Source: Leclercia adecarboxylata
Lineage (GTDB): Bacteria > Pseudomonadota > Gammaproteobacteria > Enterobacterales > Enterobacteriaceae
Assembly: GCF_006171285.1 (NCBI RefSeq)
Contig: NZ_CP040889.1
Coordinates: forward strand, 620,001 to 684,000
Length of the DNA stretch: 64,000 nucleotides
Direction: 5' to 3'
Positions 31,059 through 40,602 of this stretch are shown here, piece after piece. The notes under the pieces were generated by a model. It had not been told where the DNA came from, did not search any database, and saw only the letters and a list, made by a program, of their open reading frames with translations. Each line of letters begins with the position of its first letter. The first letter of the stretch is position 1. Both the position numbers and the translations under genes were made by a program.

Positions 31059-33119
31059 ATGGGTCAGGAAAAGTTATACATCGAGAAAGAGCTAAGCTGG
31101 TTAGCATTCAACGAGCGCGTGCTTCAGGAAGCGGCGGATAAAACTAACCCGCTGATTGAGCGCATGCGTTTTCTGGGGATTTACTCCAATAACCTGGATG
31201 AGTTCTATAAAGTTCGCTTTGCTGAACTGAAACGCCGAATCATCATTAGCGAAGAGCAGGGTTTAAACTCGAACTCGCGTCATCTGCTGGGCAAGATCCA
31301 GTCCCGCGTACTGAAAGCCGATCAAGAGTTTGATAGCCTCTATAACGAATTGCTGCTGGAGATGGCGCGCAATCAAATCTTCCTGATCAACGAGCGTCAG
31401 CTCTCGGTCAACCAGCAGAGCTGGCTGCGTCACTATTTCAAACATTATCTGCGCCAGCACATCACTCCGATCCTGATTAACCGCGAAACCGATCTGGTGC
31501 AGTTCCTGAAGGATGACTACACCTATCTGGCGGTAGAGATTATCCGCGGCGACAGCATCCGCTATGCGCTGCTGGAGATCCCGTCAGATAAAGTCCCGCG
31601 CTTTGTCAATCTGCCGCCGGAAACGCCGCGTCGCCGCAAGCCGATGATCCTGCTGGATAACATTCTGCGCTACTGCCTGGACGACATCTTTAAAGGCTTC
31701 TTCGACTACGATGCGCTGAACGCCTACTCCATGAAGATGACCCGCGACGCCGAGTACGATCTGGTGCACGAGATGGAGGCCAGCCTGATGGAGCTGATGT
31801 CCTCCAGCCTCAAGCAGCGTCTGACGGCCGAGCCGGTGCGCTTTGTCTATCAGCGCGATATGCCCGATGCCATGGTCGAGATGCTTCGCGAGAAGCTGAC
31901 TATCTCCCGCTACGACTCCATCGTGCCGGGCGGTCGCTACCATAACTTCAAAGACTTTATCGGCTTCCCGAACGTTGGCAAAGCCAACCTGGTGAACAAG
32001 CCGCTGCCGCGCCTGCGCCACATCTGGTTTGATAAGTTCCGCAACGGCTTCGACGCCATTCGCGAGCGCGACGTTCTGCTCTACTATCCGTACCACACCT
32101 TTGAGCACGTGCTGGAACTGATGCGTCAGGCGTCGTTCGATCCCAACGTGCTGGCGATAAAAATCAACATCTACCGCGTGGCGAAAGATTCCCGCATCAT
32201 CGATGCGATGATCCACGCTGCCCACAACGGCAAGAAAGTGACCGTGGTCGTTGAACTGCAGGCGCGTTTCGATGAAGAGGCCAATATCCACTGGGCCCGT
32301 CGTCTGACCGAAGCGGGCGTGCACGTGATCTTCTCCGCCCCAGGCCTGAAGATCCACGCCAAGCTGTTCCTCATCTCCCGTAAAGAGGGCGATGACGTGG
32401 TGCGTTATGCCCACATCGGCACCGGTAACTTCAACGAAAAAACCGCACGCATTTATACCGACTACTCGCTGCTGACCGCCGATGCGCGGATCACCAACGA
32501 AGTGCGTCGGGTGTTTAACTTTATTGAAAACCCGTATCGCCCGGTCAGCTTCGACTATCTGCTGGTCTCCCCGCAGAACTCCCGTCGCCTGCTGTATGAC
32601 ATGATCGACCGTGAGATCGCCAATGCGCAGAAGGGCCTGCCTTCCGGCATCACGCTGAAGCTCAATAACCTGGTCGATAAAGGGCTGGTGGATCGCCTGT
32701 ATGCTGCGTCCAGCTCGGGGGTGATGGTTAACCTGCTGATCCGCGGTATGTGCTCCCTGATCCCCGATCTCGAAGGGATTAGTGAAAATATTCGCGTCAT
32801 CAGTATCGTCGACCGCTATCTCGAGCACGATCGCATCTATATTTTTGAGAACGGTGGCGATAAACGCGTTTACCTCTCCTCAGCCGACTGGATGACGCGT
32901 AATATCGATTACCGTATTGAAGTGGCGGCACCGCTGCTTGATCCACGGTTGAAGCAACAAATTCTTGATATCATTGACTTATTGTTAAGTGATACTGTAA
33001 AAGCACGCTATATCGATAAAGAACTGAGTAACCGCTATGTGCCGCGCGGCAACCGCCGTAAGGTGCGCGCACAGCTGGCGATTTACGACTATATCAAATC
33101 ACTCGAGCAACCCGATTAA
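31059..33119 (+). CDS. ppk: Polyphosphate kinase
   Basis: A 686-residue PPK1 (E. coli 688), a membrane-associated enzyme that polymerises the ATP gamma-phosphate into polyphosphate. The autophosphorylated histidine is H433 in [10 protein letters not shown] and the second essential histidine is H590 in [10 protein letters not shown]. Both lie in the phospholipase-D-like half. The N-terminal [15 protein letters not shown] and [12 protein letters not shown] are conserved. It is followed after three bases by ppx. Confidence 0.97.
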   Translation: MGQEKLYIEKELSWLAFNERVLQEAADKTNPLIERMRFLGIYSNNLDEFYKVRFAELKRRIIISEEQGLNSNSRHLLGKIQSRVLKADQEFDSLYNELLLEMARNQIFLINERQLSVNQQSWLRHYFKHYLRQHITPILINRETDLVQFLKDDYTYLAVEIIRGDSIRYALLEIPSDKVPRFVNLPPETPRRRKPMILLDNILRYCLDDIFKGFFDYDALNAYSMKMTRDAEYDLVHEMEASLMELMSSSLKQRLTAEPVRFVYQRDMPDAMVEMLREKLTISRYDSIVPGGRYHNFKDFIGFPNVGKANLVNKPLPRLRHIWFDKFRNGFDAIRERDVLLYYPYHTFEHVLELMRQASFDPNVLAIKINIYRVAKDSRIIDAMIHAAHNGKKVTVVVELQARFDEEANIHWARRLTEAGVHVIFSAPGLKIHAKLFLISRKEGDDVVRYAHIGTGNFNEKTARIYTDYSLLTADARITNEVRRVFNFIENPYRPVSFDYLLVSPQNSRRLLYDMIDREIANAQKGLPSGITLKLNNLVDKGLVDRLYAASSSGVMVNLLIRGMCSLIPDLEGISENIRVISIVDRYLEHDRIYIFENGGDKRVYLSSADWMTRNIDYRIEVAAPLLDPRLKQQILDIIDLLLSDTVKARYIDKELSNRYVPRGNRRKVRAQLAIYDYIKSLEQPD

Positions 33120-33122
33120 CCT

Positions 33123-34664
33123 ATGCCGATAAACGACAAGACCCCACGACCGCAGGAGTTTGCTGCGGTCGACCTAGGTTCTAACAGCTTCCACATGGTC
33201 ATCGCCCGTGAGGTGGATGGCGCAATGCAGATCATCGGTCGTCTGAAGCAGCGCGTCCACCTGGCTGACGGCCTGGGTGCGGACAATATGCTCAGCGAAG
33301 AGGCGATGGAGCGCGGGCTGAACTGCCTGTCATTGTTCGCCGAACGTTTGCAGGGCTTCACCGCATCAAGCGTCTGCATTGTCGGAACCCATACCCTGCG
33401 CCAGGCGTCGAACGCCACGGAATTTTTAAAACGCGCTGAAAAGGTGATCCCCTACCCTATTGAGATCATTTCGGGTAACGAAGAAGCCCGTCTGATTTTT
33501 ATGGGCGTGGAACATACGCAACCTGAAAAGGGCCGCAAGCTGGTGATTGACATCGGCGGCGGCTCGACGGAGCTGGTGATTGGCGAGAACTTTGAACCGC
33601 ACCTGGTTGAAAGCCGCCGGATGGGCTGCGTCAGCTTTGCCCAGCTCTATTTCCCGGGCGGTGTTATCAGCCGGGAGAACTTCCAGCGCGCGCGTATGGC
33701 GGCGGTACAGAAACTGGAGTCCCTCGCCTGGCAGTATCGTCTGCAGGGCTGGAACGTGGCGCTTGGCGCCTCGGGTACCATCAAAGCGGCGCACGAAGTG
33801 CTGGTAGAGATGGGCGAAAAAGATGGCTTTATCACGCCAGAGCGTCTGACCATGCTGATGGAAGAGGTGATCAAGCATAAGAGCTTTGATGCCCTGAGCC
33901 TGCCGGGTCTGTCCGAAGAGCGCAAAGCGGTCTTTGTGCCGGGTCTGGCAATCCTGTGCGGCGTGTTCGATGCGCTGGCAATCCGTGAGCTGCGTCTGTC
34001 CGACGGAGCGCTGCGTGAAGGCGTGCTGTATGAGATGGAGGGCCGCTTCCGTCACCAGGATATTCGCAGCCGTACCGCCCAGAGCCTGGCCAATCAGTAC
34101 AATATTGACCGCGAACAGGCCCGACGCGTGCTGGAAACCACGATCCATATGTACGATCAGTGGGAAGCCCAGAATCCGAAACTGGCGCATCCGCAGCTGG
34201 CAGCTCTGCTTAAGTGGGCGGCGATGCTGCATGAAGTGGGGCTGAACATCAACCACAGCGGGATGCATCGCCATTCGGCCTATATCCTGCAAAACAGCGA
34301 CCTGCCCGGCTTCAACCAGGAGCAGCAGACCATGATGGCCTCGCTGGTACGCTATCATCGTAAAGCCGTTAAGCTGGACGAGTTGCCGCGCTTTACGCTG
34401 TTCAAGAAAAAACAGTTCCAGCCGCTGATCCAGCTGTTACGTCTGGGCGTGCTGCTGAACAACCAGCGCCAGGCGACCACCACGCCGCCAACGCTGACGC
34501 TCACCACGGACGATAACCACTGGACGCTGAGCTTCCCGCACGACTGGTTTAGCCAGAACGCGCTGGTTCTGCTGGATCTGGAAAAAGAGCAGCAGTACTG
34601 GAGCGCCGTCACCGGCTGGTGCTTAAAAATTGAAGAAGAGCGCTCGCCGAACGTCGCTGCGTAA
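33123..34664 (+). CDS. ppx: Exopolyphosphatase
   Basis: A 513-residue Ppx/GppA-family enzyme (E. coli 513) that releases phosphate from polyphosphate ends. ASKHA motifs include [15 protein letters not shown] with the catalytic-type residues, [10 protein letters not shown], and [10 protein letters not shown]. The C-terminal HD-like domain has [20 protein letters not shown]. It is the second gene of the ppk-ppx operon and opposes Ppk. Confidence 0.97.
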   Translation: MPINDKTPRPQEFAAVDLGSNSFHMVIAREVDGAMQIIGRLKQRVHLADGLGADNMLSEEAMERGLNCLSLFAERLQGFTASSVCIVGTHTLRQASNATEFLKRAEKVIPYPIEIISGNEEARLIFMGVEHTQPEKGRKLVIDIGGGSTELVIGENFEPHLVESRRMGCVSFAQLYFPGGVISRENFQRARMAAVQKLESLAWQYRLQGWNVALGASGTIKAAHEVLVEMGEKDGFITPERLTMLMEEVIKHKSFDALSLPGLSEERKAVFVPGLAILCGVFDALAIRELRLSDGALREGVLYEMEGRFRHQDIRSRTAQSLANQYNIDREQARRVLETTIHMYDQWEAQNPKLAHPQLAALLKWAAMLHEVGLNINHSGMHRHSAYILQNSDLPGFNQEQQTMMASLVRYHRKAVKLDELPRFTLFKKKQFQPLIQLLRLGVLLNNQRQATTTPPTLTLTTDDNHWTLSFPHDWFSQNALVLLDLEKEQQYWSAVTGWCLKIEEERSPNVAA

Positions 34665-34672
34665 CCCTCCCC

Positions 34673-36937
34673 TCAGGCGCTCTGACTGAGCGCCTCTGTC
34701 ATCAACACATTTTCCAGCGGCACGGGTTTCCCAATCAAATAGCCCTGAAAATAGTCAATGCCCATCGCCTCGGCGGCATCGCGGATCTCTTCGCTTTCAA
34801 CATACTCCGCCACCACCAGCATCTTTTTCATCCGCGCCAGATGGCAGATGGAGGCAACAATCTGATAGTCCAGGCTGTTGCTGACGATGTTACGGATAAA
34901 GCTGCCGTCGATCTTGAGGATATCGGCATCGACATTTTTCAGGCGCGCATAGCTGGCGTAGCCGGTACCAAAATCATCAATGGCAATCCGGCATCCCATC
35001 TGCTGTAAGTGATTCACGGTCTGCATCGCCAGCCCGGCATTGCCAAAACTGCTGCTCTCGGTGATCTCGAAGATCAGCTGCCAGCTCTCAACAGAATATT
35101 TTTGCAACATCCGGCTGACCTCAAGCGGCAGCTGGGCCCGGCAGACGGACGTTGGCGAAAGATTGATAGCGAACCGCTGTGCCGGCAATGCTTCCCGGTT
35201 ATCCGCCATAAACTGAAGCGTCTTCTCCAGCACCAGCAAATCAATGCGCGACGAGAGGCCAAACTCCTGGGCAACGGGCAGGAAGACATCGGGCGAAATC
35301 AGTCCGTCGTCGCCATTTTGCAGACGAAGCAGGATCTCGTGATAGTTATCACCGCGTATGCCCTGCACGGGCTGCGCCAGCAGGGTAAATTCGTCTTTTT
35401 CCAGCGCCCGCTGCAGGCGGTTCATCATCTCGACTTTGTCTTTCAGGCCGCGCTGAAGATTAATGGCGCCGCGCTGCTGCAGGTTTTCCGGGTGATTGGT
35501 CGCCAGAGAGAGATCCGCAATGGTGCTCAGCTCGCCCAGCAGCAGATAGAGATGCACCACCGGGGAACGCACATAGCAGTAGCTGACCCCCACCGGCGGC
35601 TGGAGCGGCATTCCGTCCCAGATAAAGCGAAAACGCTTGATGTGCAGATCCAGTTCGTCAATGCGGGACTGATGCATTTCGGTATTCAACCGCAACACCA
35701 GATCGTGACCCGACAGCTGATACACGCACTCATCTGATTCCAGGTATTCATTCAGCCACGCGGCCAGCTTCTGTTTGTACTGGATACGCAGCAATACGCC
35801 GTAGTTACGCCCCAGAACCTCCAGTTCCGGAATGCGCAGGAAGCAGAGCACCGACCAGGGCTTCTTTCCAAGGGCACGGTTGAGCGCACGCAGGTTGGGC
35901 ATGTGCACCACCGGGTCGAGGAACGCCAGACGCCGGGCGCGAATATTCACTTCCCGCTGACGCGTCGCCAGCATCGCCATATAAACCACCACGAAGGTAA
36001 AGACCAGATAGCTGGATGACGTAATGGTGAGCTGGATGTCGTAACCCTGCGACCAGGGGATATAGCGGTAAAAATAGTGAATGGAGAGGATTAGCACCGG
36101 GGTCCAGATCAGGGACATCAGCTTGTAACCGAAGCGCATCGAGCCCCACAGCATCACCGGCATCAGCAGCGACAGCGTGTAGTTGGTACTAAAGATGGTG
36201 CTGTTTTCATTGATAGGCCACAGCAGCAAGGAGAGCAGCGAGCTGGTTGCTACTATCCAGATAATAACTTCCGTCACCGTCACCTTGCTGTCAATCTGGT
36301 GCGCAATCTGGGAGATCAGGCTGCGCAGATAGCGGGGGTGGCGAAGGGTGCGGATAACCAGGTAGCAGAACGGCACCCCGGTCAGACAGCCAACCAGCAA
36401 TCCCTGATAGTTAATCAGCGAGCGGATGCCGATGGTGTTGATACCTACCAGATCGAACCTTGTCTGATAGACGCCAAGGTAGACAGCAAACTGAAACAGC
36501 AGCAGGAAAATGGTGGACGGGCAGAACATTTGCCAGAACAGACGCTGCGCCATCAGCCGTCCGTCGCCGTATGAGACCCGGTTCCGACGCGGCGCAAAGA
36601 CCTTATATCCGCCCCAGCTGAGCGTTATCGGGATCAGGTAATGCGCCATGGTAACGGCGGTTTCGTAGCCGCCGATCGAGGGATAGTAGCGCAGGAACAG
36701 CGAAAGCATAATGCCAGGCACGGCCGCCATGCCATAAAACAGCATCAGCGAGAGCAGAAACGCCAGGGGCATGTAATAGAGCACCACAACGTGACCCTCC
36801 ACCTGGGTGTAGGTTGTGGCATGACGTACAATAGGCAGCAGGAGCACCGGCAGGAGCAACGGCAGTCCCCACCAGTGGTCTTTGTATTTTTTGTATAACG
36901 CGAAAATAGTCATAGATGCCATAGTAAACCCGCTCAT
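34673..36937 (-). CDS. yfgF: YfgF, membrane cyclic-di-GMP phosphodiesterase (MASE1-degenerate GGDEF-EAL)
   Basis: About 750 residues (E. coli YfgF 747). The N-terminal ~310 residues hold eight or more membrane spans of the MASE1 type. The middle domain is a degenerate GGDEF: the signature position reads SGHDL, so cyclase activity is unlikely. The C-terminal EAL domain is intact in its key parts: EILLRL in place of EALLR, INLSPTS, EITES, DDFGTGYAS and KIDGSFI. It should hydrolyse cyclic-di-GMP at the inner membrane. The start is uncertain among ATGs at 36937, 36922 and 36913, none with a strong ribosome site. In E. coli yfgF matters for anaerobic and peroxide survival, which fits an FNR-like site upstream. 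Confidence 0.9.
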   Translation of the reverse strand: MSGFTMASMTIFALYKKYKDHWWGLPLLLPVLLLPIVRHATTYTQVEGHVVVLYYMPLAFLLSLMLFYGMAAVPGIMLSLFLRYYPSIGGYETAVTMAHYLIPITLSWGGYKVFAPRRNRVSYGDGRLMAQRLFWQMFCPSTIFLLLFQFAVYLGVYQTRFDLVGINTIGIRSLINYQGLLVGCLTGVPFCYLVIRTLRHPRYLRSLISQIAHQIDSKVTVTEVIIWIVATSSLLSLLLWPINENSTIFSTNYTLSLLMPVMLWGSMRFGYKLMSLIWTPVLILSIHYFYRYIPWSQGYDIQLTITSSSYLVFTFVVVYMAMLATRQREVNIRARRLAFLDPVVHMPNLRALNRALGKKPWSVLCFLRIPELEVLGRNYGVLLRIQYKQKLAAWLNEYLESDECVYQLSGHDLVLRLNTEMHQSRIDELDLHIKRFRFIWDGMPLQPPVGVSYCYVRSPVVHLYLLLGELSTIADLSLATNHPENLQQRGAINLQRGLKDKVEMMNRLQRALEKDEFTLLAQPVQGIRGDNYHEILLRLQNGDDGLISPDVFLPVAQEFGLSSRIDLLVLEKTLQFMADNREALPAQRFAINLSPTSVCRAQLPLEVSRMLQKYSVESWQLIFEITESSSFGNAGLAMQTVNHLQQMGCRIAIDDFGTGYASYARLKNVDADILKIDGSFIRNIVSNSLDYQIVASICHLARMKKMLVVAEYVESEEIRDAAEAMGIDYFQGYLIGKPVPLENVLMTEALSQSA
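34675..34695. terminator. Hairpin at the ppx/yfgF convergent end
   Basis: AGGCGCTC-TGACT-GAGCGCCT lies 11 bases beyond the ppx stop and within the last codons of yfgF. There is no clear T-run, so it is a possible ppx terminator only. Confidence 0.4.
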
Positions 36938-37045
36938 CCAGGGGGGTAGTTCAGACAGGCATCCAACCTGACAATGTTGCCGTGCAGACGAAATATCGAT
37001 TACACGAAAGGAATAAAGATTTTAGTTAGCAACGGCGAGTGACAT

Positions 37046-37059
37046 TTGACTTAAATCAA
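37046..37059. promoter_or_regulatory. FNR-like site in the yfgF-yfgG spacer
   Basis: TTGAC-TTAA-ATCAA matches the FNR consensus TTGAT-N4-ATCAA at nine of ten positions. It lies about 110-125 bases from the yfgF start and about 200 from yfgG, in an AT-rich divergent region. The rest of the 324-base spacer holds AT-rich DNA and the hairpin at 37201-37242. Confidence 0.6.
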
Positions 37060-37200
37060 ACATATTAATATCGATAAATAATATTCACGCTTTTTAACCC
37101 TACTTTTGTGCTAATTATCAATGGCGTAAATAAACTTATTATTATACATAACAATAAATGGGTGAGTTGTTGACGGAATTTTACATTAGGATTAATTGAC

Positions 37201-37242
37201 CCCTGCCCGCCCGTATGCCTTAATGGCGTACCGCCCGCAGGG
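37201..37242 (+). other. Structured leader hairpin upstream of yfgG
   Basis: CCCTGC/GCAGGG closes an outer stem and GTATGCC/GGCGTAC (one G-U pair) an inner stem around a TTAAT loop, separated by an internal C-rich loop. It ends eight bases before the yfgG ribosome site. A regulatory role is inferred from position only. Confidence 0.45.
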
Positions 37243-37261
37243 TATTTTCAGGAAAACTACA

Positions 37262-37468
37262 GTGAGTCAGGCCACACGTATGCGAAGACGACATCGGTTT
37301 AACACTCGGATGACGCGTATCATACTGCTTATCAGCCTCTTCTTTTTCGTCGGCCGCTTCGTTTATTCTTCTATTGGTGCGTGGTATCACCATCAGGAGA
37401 AAAAGCAGGCCCAGCAATCCAGCCTCTCCGTCGATTACGCCGAGCGTTCCCCGTCGACAATTAATTAA
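37262..37468 (+). CDS. yfgG: YfgG, small single-span membrane protein
   Basis: A 68-residue protein (E. coli YfgG 63) starting at GTG 37262 with AGGA eight bases upstream, giving SQATRMRRRHRFNTRMTRI before one membrane span (about 20-37, IILLISLFFFVGRFVYSS). A polar His/Lys/Gln-rich tail (YHHQEKKQAQQSS) follows. The C-terminus is about five residues longer than in E. coli. In E. coli the gene has been linked to nickel/cobalt tolerance, which I recall rather than see. A longer in-frame start at 37196 would translate the leader hairpin and is rejected. Confidence 0.85.
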   Translation: MSQATRMRRRHRFNTRMTRIILLISLFFFVGRFVYSSIGAWYHHQEKKQAQQSSLSVDYAERSPSTIN

Positions 37469-37495
37469 TCGTTTGGATTTTGTTGGTTAATTTAA

Positions 37496-38380
37496 TTATT
37501 CCGCAGGCTGTAATAATCGAATAATTTCGCTAATTCCTTTGCTCAGAATTTTATCCTGACGCATTACGATGGCCAGCTGGCGCTGTAATACCGGCGTAAG
37601 CGACCGCACGCATAACCCCTGCCTGTCTTCCACGCAATCGACCGCCATTCGGGGAATGATGCTGTATCCCAGCCCGACACGAAACATACGCTTGATCGCT
37701 TCGATACTGCCGGATTGCATAATCGGCTGCGCTTCCACGCCGCTTGCCTGAAACCAGGCGTCGATCACCAGGCGCGTACTGCTTCCCGCACTGAACGCGA
37801 TAAAGGGCCGATCCTGCAGATGCTCTGCGGTCAGCGTGTCAAATTGCGCCTGCTGTTCCCCGGCGGCGATAAACACAAACTCCTCATCCATCACCGGGGC
37901 GATCGCCAGCGCCGAACCGGCTGCCGGGAGCGTCACCAGCCCCAGATCGAGACGGTTCTCCTCGATAGCGCGAACGATCTCAAGGGTGTTGCCGGTAGTG
38001 ACGCCGACCCGCAGCAGCGGATGCGACTGACGCAGTTCCTGCAGGAGCGGTGGCAACAGGTGGATGCAGGCCGTCGCGCCCATTCCAATGGTGATGGTTC
38101 CGCTCACTTCCTGGCTGAACGCGGCCACGGAACGTATCGCCTCATCCACCGCCCGCCCGATGCGCTCGCCGTGGGTTAATAACGCCAGCCCGGCCGCCGT
38201 GGCTTTAACACCCCGCCCGGTACGCTCAATCAGTCGCGCCTGCAGAAACTGCTCCAGCTGGCGGATCTGCAAGCTCACGGCCGGCTGCGAAAGCCCAAGC
38301 ACATCCGCAGCGGCAGAAAAGCTGCCCCGCTGCACCACCAGGCGAAAGGTCGCCAGCTGTACCAGATTCAGCGTCGTCAT
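37496..38380 (-). CDS. LysR-family transcriptional regulator
   Basis: A 294-residue LTTR. The winged helix-turn-helix is at about 4-62 (FRLVVQRGSFSAAADVLGLS, QPAVSLQIRQLEQ) and the substrate-binding fold follows (GTITIGMGATACIHLLPPLL, SGSTRLVIDAWFQASGVEAQ). The ATG at 38380 is preceded by an in-frame GTG. It is divergent from the adjacent MFS gene across 98 bases, so it most likely controls that transporter and possibly itself. The effector is unknown. E. coli K-12 has yfgH and yfgI in this interval instead, so this belongs to an accessory cassette. Confidence 0.88.
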   Translation of the reverse strand: MTTLNLVQLATFRLVVQRGSFSAAADVLGLSQPAVSLQIRQLEQFLQARLIERTGRGVKATAAGLALLTHGERIGRAVDEAIRSVAAFSQEVSGTITIGMGATACIHLLPPLLQELRQSHPLLRVGVTTGNTLEIVRAIEENRLDLGLVTLPAAGSALAIAPVMDEEFVFIAAGEQQAQFDTLTAEHLQDRPFIAFSAGSSTRLVIDAWFQASGVEAQPIMQSGSIEAIKRMFRVGLGYSIIPRMAVDCVEDRQGLCVRSLTPVLQRQLAIVMRQDKILSKGISEIIRLLQPAE

Positions 38381-38393
38381 CACAAAGTTTCTC

Positions 38394-38408
38394 TTATAGG
38401 AGCCATAA
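38394..38408. promoter_or_regulatory. Candidate LysR-regulator binding site
   Basis: TTAT-AGGAGCC-ATAA is a 15-base perfect-arm dyad of the T-N11-A type, 14 bases upstream of the lysR start and 71 bases before the MFS gene. Position and form fit LTTR autoregulation. Confidence 0.5.
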
Positions 38409-38478
38409 ACGCCCGGGCCTGCCTGCGCCCTGATGCAGTGGATATGCTCAGGATAACTCCCTGATGGAATGAAAGATA

Positions 38479-39660
38479 ATGAAAAACCCTGCCATACCTC
38501 GCGCCATCCCGCTTACCACCGGCTGTAACCAGCTTATCAACTGGGGGATCTCCTTTTATATGCCGGGCACCTTTGCCCGGGCGATCGCCGCCGATATCGG
38601 CTGGTCTTCTGCGCATATTTACTCGGGCCTGACGCTCGCCATGCTGGTGATGGCCGCTCTCTCGCCCTTTGTTACCCGCCTCCTGGCGCGGGCCGGGGGC
38701 CAGCGGGTGGTGATGACAGGCTCTCTGCTGCTCGCTATTAGCTGTTTGCTGATGGCGGAGTCGCACTCCCTCATCGCCTGGTACAGCGCCTGGGTATTGA
38801 CCGGCATCGGCATGCGCCTGGCGCTGTACGACGCGCTGTTTGCGGCGCTGGTCAATCTCTACGGCCAGCAGGCGCGGCGAACCATCTCCCGCGTCACGCT
38901 GGCAGGGGGGCTGGCCTCGGTAGTGTTCTGGCCGCTGGGCGAGGCGCTGCTGACACGCATGAGCTGGCGTGACGCGCTGCTCGTTTATGCCCTGTTCGGC
39001 TTGCTGAGCGCGGCGTTAACCCTGTCGTTACCCAATCAAACGCGCCCTGTCGTCAATAAACCTGCCGTATCTGGCGGGGGACAGGATCGGCGCAACGGCT
39101 GGCTGTACGCCGCGTTTATCGCACTGATCACCTTTGTCTCCAACGGCACCTCCACCCATCTGCCGGAATTTATCGCCAGCCTCGGCCTGCCGGTTGCCGT
39201 CGGCATGCTTTGGGGCATCGGGCAGACCGGCGCACGCTTTCTGGAGGTGATCGCCGGAGCGGGGCTCACTCCGCTGCGCCTGACGCTGCTCACCGCCCTT
39301 GCGATGCCGGTCTGCTTTTTGCTGGGGCTGAGCAGCCTGCTATGGCTCTGGTCGGCCGCCGGTTTTGTATTGGGCTACGGGGCGATTAACGGTCTGGTAA
39401 CCATCGTAAAAGCGACCCTGCCCTTGCAGCTGTTTGCGCCGGAAGAGTACGCCAGACGCACCGGGGTGCTGCTGATCCCCGCCCAGCTGATGGCGGCGGC
39501 ATCCCCGCTGGCTTATGCCTGGCTGAACCGGGCGCTGGGCGTGATGGGCGCAATGTGGATTTCGTGGGGGTTAACGCTGGCGATCGCCGGGCTGGCTGTG
39601 GCCATTGTGAAGAGCCAGGCAGTGCGTGATGGTGAGGGCATCCCTGCCCTCAGCGACTAA
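38479..39660 (+). CDS. MFS transporter next to a divergent LysR regulator
   Basis: A 393-residue major facilitator with about 12 membrane spans. The N-terminus GCNQLINWGISFYMPGTFA and the loop RLLARAGGQRVVMTG resemble the first-half MFS pattern. A polar central linker (LPNQTRPVVNKPAVSGGGQ) divides the two six-helix halves. The substrate cannot be told from sequence. The stop codon overlaps that of the convergent SDR gene by three bases, so no terminator fits between them. Confidence 0.88.
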   Translation: MKNPAIPRAIPLTTGCNQLINWGISFYMPGTFARAIAADIGWSSAHIYSGLTLAMLVMAALSPFVTRLLARAGGQRVVMTGSLLLAISCLLMAESHSLIAWYSAWVLTGIGMRLALYDALFAALVNLYGQQARRTISRVTLAGGLASVVFWPLGEALLTRMSWRDALLVYALFGLLSAALTLSLPNQTRPVVNKPAVSGGGQDRRNGWLYAAFIALITFVSNGTSTHLPEFIASLGLPVAVGMLWGIGQTGARFLEVIAGAGLTPLRLTLLTALAMPVCFLLGLSSLLWLWSAAGFVLGYGAINGLVTIVKATLPLQLFAPEEYARRTGVLLIPAQLMAAASPLAYAWLNRALGVMGAMWISWGLTLAIAGLAVAIVKSQAVRDGEGIPALSD

Positions 39661-40382
39661 AGGACAAATCCGCCGTCAATGGTCAGACTTGAACCGGTCA
39701 TGTAACCGGAAGACTCACCGGCAAGCCAGGCTGCCAGCGAGGCGATCTCTTCCGGCTTACCGATACGTTGCAGAGGGACGAGCGGAGTAATCTGGTCCAC
39801 CATGCTGGCGGTCATATCGGTGGCAACCGGCCCCGGCTGGATGTTGTTTATGGTGATGCGCCGTGGTGCCAGATCCAGAGCGAGGTTTTGCACCATCGAT
39901 GCCACCGCCGCTTTACTCATGGCGTAAACGCTGCTGCCCGCATGGCCCGTGCGCACCGCGGTATTGCTGCCGATGGTGATAACTCTTCCCCCTTCAGCCA
40001 TCGTTTTTACCGCCGCCTGAATGGCGAGAAAGACGCCGCGCACGTTGACGGCCAGGGTAGTATCCAGATCCGCCAGCGCATACTCCTCAATCGTCCCTGG
40101 GCGAAGCACACCCGCGTTCACCACGGCAACATCCAGCCTGCCGTAGCGGTGCAGCGTCTTATCGACTGCCGCCTGGATTGCCGCCGCATCAGCGCTGTCG
40201 GCTTCTATAGCTATCGCCTGCCCGCCCTGGCGTTCAATGGTTGAGACCACGTCCTGCGCCCTGTCGGGACGAGATACCCATGTGATGGCTACCCGGTAGC
40301 CGTCGTGCGCCAGACGTGCCGCAATGGCCGCCCCGATACCGCGCGCCCCGCCGAAAACCAACGCTACTTTTTCGTGATTCAT
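39657..40382 (-). CDS. SDR-family NAD(P)-dependent oxidoreductase
   Basis: A 241-residue classical short-chain dehydrogenase/reductase. The cofactor motif is GGARGIGAAIA, followed by the VVNAG motif (NNAG variant), the catalytic serine in TIGSNTA, YAMSK with the catalytic Tyr and Lys, and the PGPVATDM loop. A Thr-Trp-Val-Ser-Arg region after the second strand suggests NADPH preference. The ATG at 40382 has AGGAG 10 bases upstream. Another ATG three codons earlier (40391) is too close to that AGGAG. The substrate is unknown. Confidence 0.88.
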   Translation of the reverse strand: MNHEKVALVFGGARGIGAAIAARLAHDGYRVAITWVSRPDRAQDVVSTIERQGGQAIAIEADSADAAAIQAAVDKTLHRYGRLDVAVVNAGVLRPGTIEEYALADLDTTLAVNVRGVFLAIQAAVKTMAEGGRVITIGSNTAVRTGHAGSSVYAMSKAAVASMVQNLALDLAPRRITINNIQPGPVATDMTASMVDQITPLVPLQRIGKPEEIASLAAWLAGESSGYMTGSSLTIDGGFVL

Positions 40383-40387
40383 GATGG

Positions 40388-40576
40388 TCATTCTCCTGTT
40401 TGCTTAAGCACCCACCCGGGTGCCTCTGCAGACACCATGCCAGCGAAAATGCCCCCGCGCTTGCGCGGAATGTATCGCACTGTATCCACACCCTCCTGCT
40501 TACGCAGCCATACAAAAAAGCCGCCCACAGCAAACAGACCCGATACATAAAAATGGTTTTCTGTATCTGTCGCCAT
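40388..40576 (-). CDS. Possible 62-residue leader ORF overlapping the SDR start
   Basis: An ATG at 40576, with CAGG six bases upstream, opens a 62-codon frame. Its TGA overlaps the upstream SDR ATG (40391) as ATGA, an arrangement typical of coupled genes. One hydrophobic stretch (FYVSGLFAVGGFFVWL) is followed by a basic polar tail. I recognise no family, and the frame occupies most of the spacer where the SDR promoter should lie, so it may be chance. Confidence 0.2.
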   Translation of the reverse strand: MATDTENHFYVSGLFAVGGFFVWLRKQEGVDTVRYIPRKRGGIFAGMVSAEAPGWVLKQTGE

Positions 40577-40602
40577 TGATGACCTGAAGAGGAGATACCC
40601 GA

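Noticed and set aside
31584..32828. 414-codon minus-strand frame inside ppk
   Set aside because: Antisense shadow; ppk is intact and collinear with its family.
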